Source: Ramlibacter sp. Leaf400 (lineage in GTDB: Bacteria; Pseudomonadota; Gammaproteobacteria; Burkholderiales; Burkholderiaceae_C). From it: 64,000 bases of DNA. The notes below the pieces were generated by a model, which saw only the letters and a program-made list of their open reading frames with translations, was not told the DNA's origin and searched no databases. Shown piece by piece: positions 60,381 to 64,000 of this stretch. The position numbers were made by a program, and so were the translations under genes. The stretch's first letter is position 1; every line of letters starts with the position of its first letter. The stretch covers positions 62,001 through 126,000 of the forward strand of contig NZ_LMQL01000015.1 in the NCBI RefSeq assembly GCF_001424545.1, written 5' to 3'.

Positions 60381-61865
60381 TCAGGCCAGCGCGAGCGACC
60401 AGGCCGTCTTCTGCCAGGCGATGCGTTCTTCGCGCAGCAGGTGGGCCGATTGCGGGAAGTGGCGCGCCCAGTCGGGCGGCACGGTTAGGCGAAAGCCGGC
60501 GCCCTTGCCGGCGAGCACCAGCCCCTCCAGCTCGGGATCGCGGCGGGCGTGGCACAGGATGACGGCCAGCCGCAGGCACAGCAGCTGCTGCACGAAGCGC
60601 TCGTCGCCCAGCTGGCCCTCCAGCTTGCGCAGCTTGCCGCGGTGGCCCAGGACCAGCATGCCCAGGCGGTGCAGCTCGGGCTGCGCGAAGCCCGGCGCAT
60701 CGGCGTTGTCCAGGATGTAGGCGCCGTGCTTGTGGGCGTCGCTGTGGGAGATCAGGCTGCCGATCTCGTGCAGCATAGCGGCCCAGCGCAGCTTGCGCTC
60801 GTGGCGCGCGAGCCGGTCGCGGTCGTCGGCCGCGCCGCGCAGCTGGCGCAGCAAGTGCGCGGCGACGTCGCCCACGCGCCCGGCCTGGGCCAGGTCCACG
60901 CCGAAGCGGGTGGCCAGGCGCTGCACGGTGGTCGAGCGCACGTCGCCGCTGGCCTGCTCGCGGTCGAGCAGGTCATACAGCACGCCGTGCCGCAGGGCGC
61001 CGTCGGCCGGCTGCATGTGCTGGATGTCCAGCAGGTCGAACACCGCCAGCAGCACCGACAGCCCGCCGCCGATCACCGGGCGGCGGTCGTCCTTCAGGCC
61101 TTCGAGCCGCACCCGGTCGGCGTGGCCGGCGGCCAGCAACCGCTCCATCAGCCAGGCGAGGCCCCGGCGCGAGATGCCGGGCCCCTGGCCCGCGGCGGCC
61201 AGGATGTCGCCGATCGCGCCTATGGTCCCGGAGGAGCCGTAGGCCAGGTTCCAGTGGCCGCGCGCGTAGCGGCCCTCGGCGTCGTCCAGGATGGCCTGCG
61301 CCGCGACCTCGGCGCGCTCGAACGCGGCCTCGCTGAACTCGCCCTCGGGGAAGTAGCGCATCGACCAGGCCACGCTGCCCACGCGGTAGCTCTCGGTCAC
61401 CTCGGCCTCGTACTGGTGGCCCAGGATGAGTTCGGTGGAGCGCCCGCCGATGTCCACCACCAGGCGGCGCTCGTCGGACTGGGGCAGCAGGTGGGCCACG
61501 CCCTGGTAGATCAGGCGCGCTTCCTCGCGCCCGGAGATGACCTCGATGGGAAAGCCCAGCACGCGGTGCGCGCGGGCCAGGAACTCGTCGCGGTTGCGCG
61601 CCTCGCGCAGCGTCTGCGTGGCGACCGCGCGCACCTGGGAGCGCTGGAAGCCCGCCAGCCGCTCGGCGAAGCGGGCCAGGCAGTCCAGGCCGCGCGCCAT
61701 GGCCTCGGGCGTCAGGTTGCGCGCCTCGTCCAGCCCCGCGCCCTGGCGCACCGTCTCCTTCAGGTACTCGACCCGCTGGATCTGCCCATGGTCGTGGCGG
61801 CCGATCTCCAGCCGGAAACTGTTGGAGCCGAGGTCCACCGCGGCCAGGAGTGTTCCGTTCTGCAT
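60381..61865 (-). CDS. ppx: Exopolyphosphatase (Ppx/GppA family)
   Basis: Hydrolyses terminal phosphates of polyphosphate, and possibly pppGpp, opposing ppk1 and linking to RelA. The 494-residue protein has actin-like domain I (LAAVDLGSNSFRLEIGRHD), phosphate loop VVDIGGRSTELILG, AYGSSGTIGAIGDILAA and GGGLSVLLAVFDLL. A C-terminal HD-like helical domain follows (about 315-494; WAAMLHEIGSLISHSDAHKHGAYIL). It is convergent with ppk-sixA and upstream faces the solute-binding protein gene on the same strand, 46 bases away. Confidence 0.93.
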   Translation of the reverse strand: MQNGTLLAAVDLGSNSFRLEIGRHDHGQIQRVEYLKETVRQGAGLDEARNLTPEAMARGLDCLARFAERLAGFQRSQVRAVATQTLREARNRDEFLARAHRVLGFPIEVISGREEARLIYQGVAHLLPQSDERRLVVDIGGRSTELILGHQYEAEVTESYRVGSVAWSMRYFPEGEFSEAAFERAEVAAQAILDDAEGRYARGHWNLAYGSSGTIGAIGDILAAAGQGPGISRRGLAWLMERLLAAGHADRVRLEGLKDDRRPVIGGGLSVLLAVFDLLDIQHMQPADGALRHGVLYDLLDREQASGDVRSTTVQRLATRFGVDLAQAGRVGDVAAHLLRQLRGAADDRDRLARHERKLRWAAMLHEIGSLISHSDAHKHGAYILDNADAPGFAQPELHRLGMLVLGHRGKLRKLEGQLGDERFVQQLLCLRLAVILCHARRDPELEGLVLAGKGAGFRLTVPPDWARHFPQSAHLLREERIAWQKTAWSLALA

Positions 61866-61911
61866 GCGAAATCCAGCATAGCAAACGGGTTGCTCTTCGA
61901 TGGGGTGCTTT

Positions 61912-63051
61912 TCAGCCGACGACGCGGCCGTCCTGAGTGAGCAGGGTCTGGGTGACGAAGCCGCCGCTGCGCCGGCGCGCGTCGAAGCTCACGCGAAAGC
62001 CCCCCACGTCCAGCGTCGTGCGGCGCTGGAAGGCGGCCAGCGCGACCTGGCGGGTAAGCGGGCCCTCGATCTCGGACAGCACCTCGTGCGTGTAGCGGGC
62101 CGCGATGAAGCCGGCCAGCGACAGCGGGGCCGGTGGCTCGTCGAACAGCCTCGCGAGCGTCTCGCGGTAGGCGCGCACCACCGGCAGGGCGGCCGTCACC
62201 ATCGGCACGGCCTGCGTGGCGATGACGGGCGTGCTGCGGGTGCCGCCCACCTGCGTGAGGGTCTGCAGGTTCACGTCGGCCAGCGCGACCAGGTAGCGCT
62301 GGCGCTGCTGCCGGTCCAGGCCCTGGGTGAACTGCACCAGCTCCGGCGTTCCGCCGACGAACAGCAGGATGGCCGGCGTGCCGGGCGTCAGGCGCTGGCC
62401 CATGCGGTCGAGGTCGCCGTCGGCCCGGAAGGTCTGCAGGCGCAGCTTCAGCTCGGCGGCGACCCGCTCCACGTCCTCGCGGTACTGGCGGAAATCGGCC
62501 GGCGTGGCGTAGACCGCGCCGATGTCCTGCACACCCACCGCCGTCAGCGAGCGCAGCGCATGGCCGATCTGCTCCTGGCGGGCGGCGAAGATGGGGAAGG
62601 TGCGGTCGTCCACCGCGAGGCTGGAGTTCTGCAGCCAGGGCGCGGCGTGGGCGATGGCGAGGTTGTCCTCGCGCAGCAGCCGCGCCACTTCGCTGGCCAC
62701 GGGGTCGCCCGCGCTGCCGGAGAGCACCACGCCGGCAGGGTTGTCGCGCACCGCCGCCAGGGCGGCGCGCACGCCGGCCGTGCTGCCGTCCACCTCCAGC
62801 GCGAGGTGCGTGACCGGCCGGCCGCGCAGGCCGCCGCGGGCGTTGATGTCCTGCCAGGCCGCGCGCGAGCCGACCAGGAAGTCCTTGGAGACGTCCTGCT
62901 GGGCCGCCGAAGTGTCGATGATCTGCGCCACCGTGACGGGCTTGCCGGCGGCGCGGCCCGGCTGGGCGAAGGCGGCGGGCGCCGCCAGGGTGGCGGCGGT
63001 GGACAGCAGCAGCGCGCGGCGCCGCGGCGCGATCGGAGCGCGCGAGTTCAT
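61912..63051 (-). CDS. ABC transporter substrate-binding protein (branched-chain amino acid type)
   Basis: A 379-residue periplasmic binding protein of the Peripla_BP_6/LivJ-like class. The N-terminal signal (residues 1-29) carries an RRRALLLSTAATLAAPAAFA region that could use the Tat or Sec route. The fold then starts PVTVAQIIDTSAAQQDVSKD, with DINARGGLRGRPVTHLALEV and VVLSGSAGDPVASEVARLL. No permease or ATPase is in the window, so it is either an orphan or a receptor-like protein. An (AAC)n tract precedes its ribosome-binding site AAAGGA. The neighbouring phosphate genes do not reveal its ligand. Confidence 0.85.
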   Translation of the reverse strand: MNSRAPIAPRRRALLLSTAATLAAPAAFAQPGRAAGKPVTVAQIIDTSAAQQDVSKDFLVGSRAAWQDINARGGLRGRPVTHLALEVDGSTAGVRAALAAVRDNPAGVVLSGSAGDPVASEVARLLREDNLAIAHAAPWLQNSSLAVDDRTFPIFAARQEQIGHALRSLTAVGVQDIGAVYATPADFRQYREDVERVAAELKLRLQTFRADGDLDRMGQRLTPGTPAILLFVGGTPELVQFTQGLDRQQRQRYLVALADVNLQTLTQVGGTRSTPVIATQAVPMVTAALPVVRAYRETLARLFDEPPAPLSLAGFIAARYTHEVLSEIEGPLTRQVALAAFQRRTTLDVGGFRVSFDARRRSGGFVTQTLLTQDGRVVG

Positions 63052-63063
63052 GGGTAGGGTCCT

Positions 63064-63080
63064 TTGTTGTTGTTGTTGTT
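63064..63080 (-). repeat. (AAC)n microsatellite in the 5' leader of the binding-protein gene
   Basis: 5.7 copies of TTG on the plus strand (AAC in the transcript) lie directly upstream of the AAAGGA ribosome-binding site and 13 bases from the ATG. Simple repeats of this length are uncommon in 70% GC sequence and can slip. Confidence 0.7.
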
Positions 63081-63109
63081 CGCAGGCGCGGGGCAGGCCC
63101 CGCCGGGGG

Positions 63110-63598
63110 TCAGCGGCGGGCGGGCGCCGGCGGCGTCAGCACGCGGTCGACCGTGTGCACCACGCCGTTGGTGGCGGCGATGTCCGACGTCTGCACCATG
63201 GCTTCCTCCACGATCAGGAAGGTGCCGGCCTTCGACAGGGCCACGCTGGCGCCCTGGGCGGTCCTGGCGTTGCCGACCTTGGCATCGGCGGCCGTCACGC
63301 GGGCGGGGAGCACGTGGTAGCTCAGCACTTCCTTCAGGCGGGCGGGGTTCTGGCCCAGCTCCTCCAGCGTCCTGGCCGGCATCTTGGCGAAGGCCTCGTT
63401 GGTCGGCGCGAACACGGTGTAGGGGCCGGCGGCGTCGAGCGTCTCCTTCAGGCCCGCCTTTTGGACCAGGCCGTTGAGCGTGGACAGCTCGGGATCGCGG
63501 GCGATGGTGTCGGCCACGGTGGCGGGGCCGGACAGGCTGGCGCAGGCGGAGAGCAAGGCGGCGCTGGAGAGCGCGAGGATGAGGCGACGGGTGGACAT
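63110..63598 (-). CDS. Fasciclin-domain lipoprotein
   Basis: A 162-residue lipoprotein. The signal peptide has lipobox LLSAC (Cys lipidation site near residue 19), followed by a single FAS1 domain with H1 motif PYTVFAPTNEAFAKM, YHVLPARVTAADAK and the C-terminal NGVVHTVDRVLTPP. FAS1 domains mediate adhesion or binding of small ligands; the role here is unknown. ATG at 63598 has an excellent GGAGGAG ribosome-binding site. On its own strand four heptamers phased by 11 bp and a -10 (TACGCT) lie upstream, so it should belong to the phosphate-starvation regulon together with divergent pstS. Confidence 0.9.
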   Translation of the reverse strand: MSTRRLILALSSAALLSACASLSGPATVADTIARDPELSTLNGLVQKAGLKETLDAAGPYTVFAPTNEAFAKMPARTLEELGQNPARLKEVLSYHVLPARVTAADAKVGNARTAQGASVALSKAGTFLIVEEAMVQTSDIAATNGVVHTVDRVLTPPAPARR

Positions 63599-63635
63599 GA
63601 AACTCCTCCGGAAAGTGTTGTTGGAAACGGCCGCG

Positions 63636-63691
63636 AGCGTAGGCAGGGGCCGTGACGGGACAGTGACGGGTCCATGACGCATCGATGACGC
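63636..63691 (-). promoter_or_regulatory. PhoB-type promoter of the fasciclin gene
   Basis: Reading leftward, GCGTCAT, GCGTCAT, CCGTCAC and CCGTCAC (plus-strand positions 63685-63691, 63674-63680, 63663-63669 and 63652-63658) are separated by exactly 4 bp. TACGCT (63641-63636) follows ten bases after the last heptamer, the standard Pho box to -10 distance. Confidence 0.7.
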
Positions 63692-63720
63692 CAAGGCCGG
63701 GCTGGCGGCCGGGCGGGGAT

Positions 63721-63754
63721 CTGTCACGCGCCTGTCACGAAGCCTTCCTACAGT
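63721..63754 (+). promoter_or_regulatory. PhoB-type promoter of pstS
   Basis: CTGTCAC (63721-63727), a 4-bp linker and CTGTCAC (63732-63738) form a near-perfect Pho box. TACAGT (63749-63754) is a -10 ten bases downstream. It sits 35 bases before the pstS ATG. Confidence 0.85.
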
Positions 63755-63788
63755 TCCCGTCATCCCCAACCGGATCAGGAACTCAACC

Positions 63789-64000
63789 ATGATGAACTTC
63801 TACCGCGTCGCCGGCCTTGGCCTGGTCTCCCTGTCGTTCGCCGGCCTGGCCTCGGCCCAGGACGTCACCGGCGCCGGCGCCAGCTTCCCGGCGCCGCTGT
63901 ACGCCAAGTGGGCGGCCGACTACAACAAGGCCACCGGCGTGAAGATCAACTACCAGTCGGTCGGCTCCGGCGCCGGCATGCGGCAGATCGAGGCCAAGAC
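63789..64000 (+). CDS. pstS: Phosphate ABC transporter substrate-binding protein PstS (partial, 5' end)
   Basis: The first 70 codons of the periplasmic phosphate-binding protein; the gene runs off the window. The signal peptide [20 protein letters not shown] ends at ASAQ, and the mature start [20 protein letters not shown] is the hallmark of PstS, followed by [17 protein letters not shown], whose Ser/Gly residues bind phosphate. Two adjacent ATGs (63789, 63792) are possible starts, with CAGGAA upstream. The Pho box in front supports induction by phosphate starvation. pstCAB and phoU would be expected next, outside the window. Confidence 0.96.
   Translation, partial: MMNFYRVAGLGLVSLSFAGLASAQDVTGAGASFPAPLYAKWAADYNKATGVKINYQSVGSGAGMRQIEAK

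Overview
The window is about 70% GC and carries the housekeeping gene order of a beta-proteobacterium of the Burkholderiales, most likely family Comamonadaceae (Ramlibacter/Variovorax-like). The evidence is the mfd-ispD-ispF-envZ-ompR block, the complete rpsB-tsf-pyrH-frr-uppS-cdsA-dxr-rseP-bamA-skp-lpxD-fabZ-lpxA-lpxB-rnhB run, carAB-greA, yhbY/rlmE-ftsH-folP-glmM, a PHA regulator (phaR) and a 3-hydroxybutyrate dehydrogenase. The genus is an inference from gene order, start-codon habits and base composition; no database was searched.

Layout. 1-2.5 kb: end of a PhoD-like phosphatase and a 7TM-DISM sensor kinase. 2.5-6.5 kb: a small membrane protein, serB, and a slipin/NfeD pair. 6.6-13.6 kb: mfd, divergent from ispD-ispF, then an EnvZ/OmpR pair reading the other way. 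13.8-20.3 kb: a SIMPL protein, lipid kinase, phosphoesterase, bdhA, alpha/beta hydrolase and relA. 20.4-25.8 kb: tRNA-Val, phaR, rimO, tRNA-Leu, rnr and an SDR. 25.8-30 kb on the minus strand: nnr, dadA and an amidase. 30-45.1 kb: the translation / isoprenoid / outer-membrane / lipid A operon. 45.3-57.4 kb: carA, an inserted four-helix-bundle gene, carB, greA, a DUF4149 protein, yhbY, rlmE, ftsH, folP, glmM and a MOSC protein. 57.5-64 kb: phosphate and polyphosphate genes (ppk, sixA, ppx), a solute-binding protein, a fasciclin lipoprotein and the start of pstS.

The most unusual content is repetitive DNA. Between carA and carB lies a 428-bp cassette: 34-bp inverted repeats built from GGGRCTR heptads enclose one small four-helix-bundle (23S-IVS/Avd-like) gene. 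The arms supply the stop codon of carA and the ribosome-binding region, start context and stop codon of the inserted gene. An ORF-less relative with an arm identical over 33 bp sits between ftsH and folP. This looks like a small mobile or domesticated repeat-plus-protein system. Two further palindrome families occur. One is dRS3/REP-like (ATTCCC-N8-GGGAAT): it lies in frame inside nnr and as a 100-bp tandem pair near ppx, with decayed relatives probably forming the end of ispF and the start of lpxB. The other is a GC-rich 47-bp-arm inverted repeat between two convergent genes.

The right end is organised around phosphate. Heptamers phased at exactly 11 bp (PhoB-box architecture) precede ppk, pstS and, on the opposite strand, the fasciclin lipoprotein gene. 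This predicts that polyphosphate synthesis, high-affinity phosphate uptake and a surface lipoprotein are induced together under phosphate starvation. Other control signals read from sequence are a sigma-32-like promoter before ftsH, a promoter placed for a leaderless nfeD mRNA, a promoter-terminator leader before greA, and candidate OmpR sites upstream of ompR.
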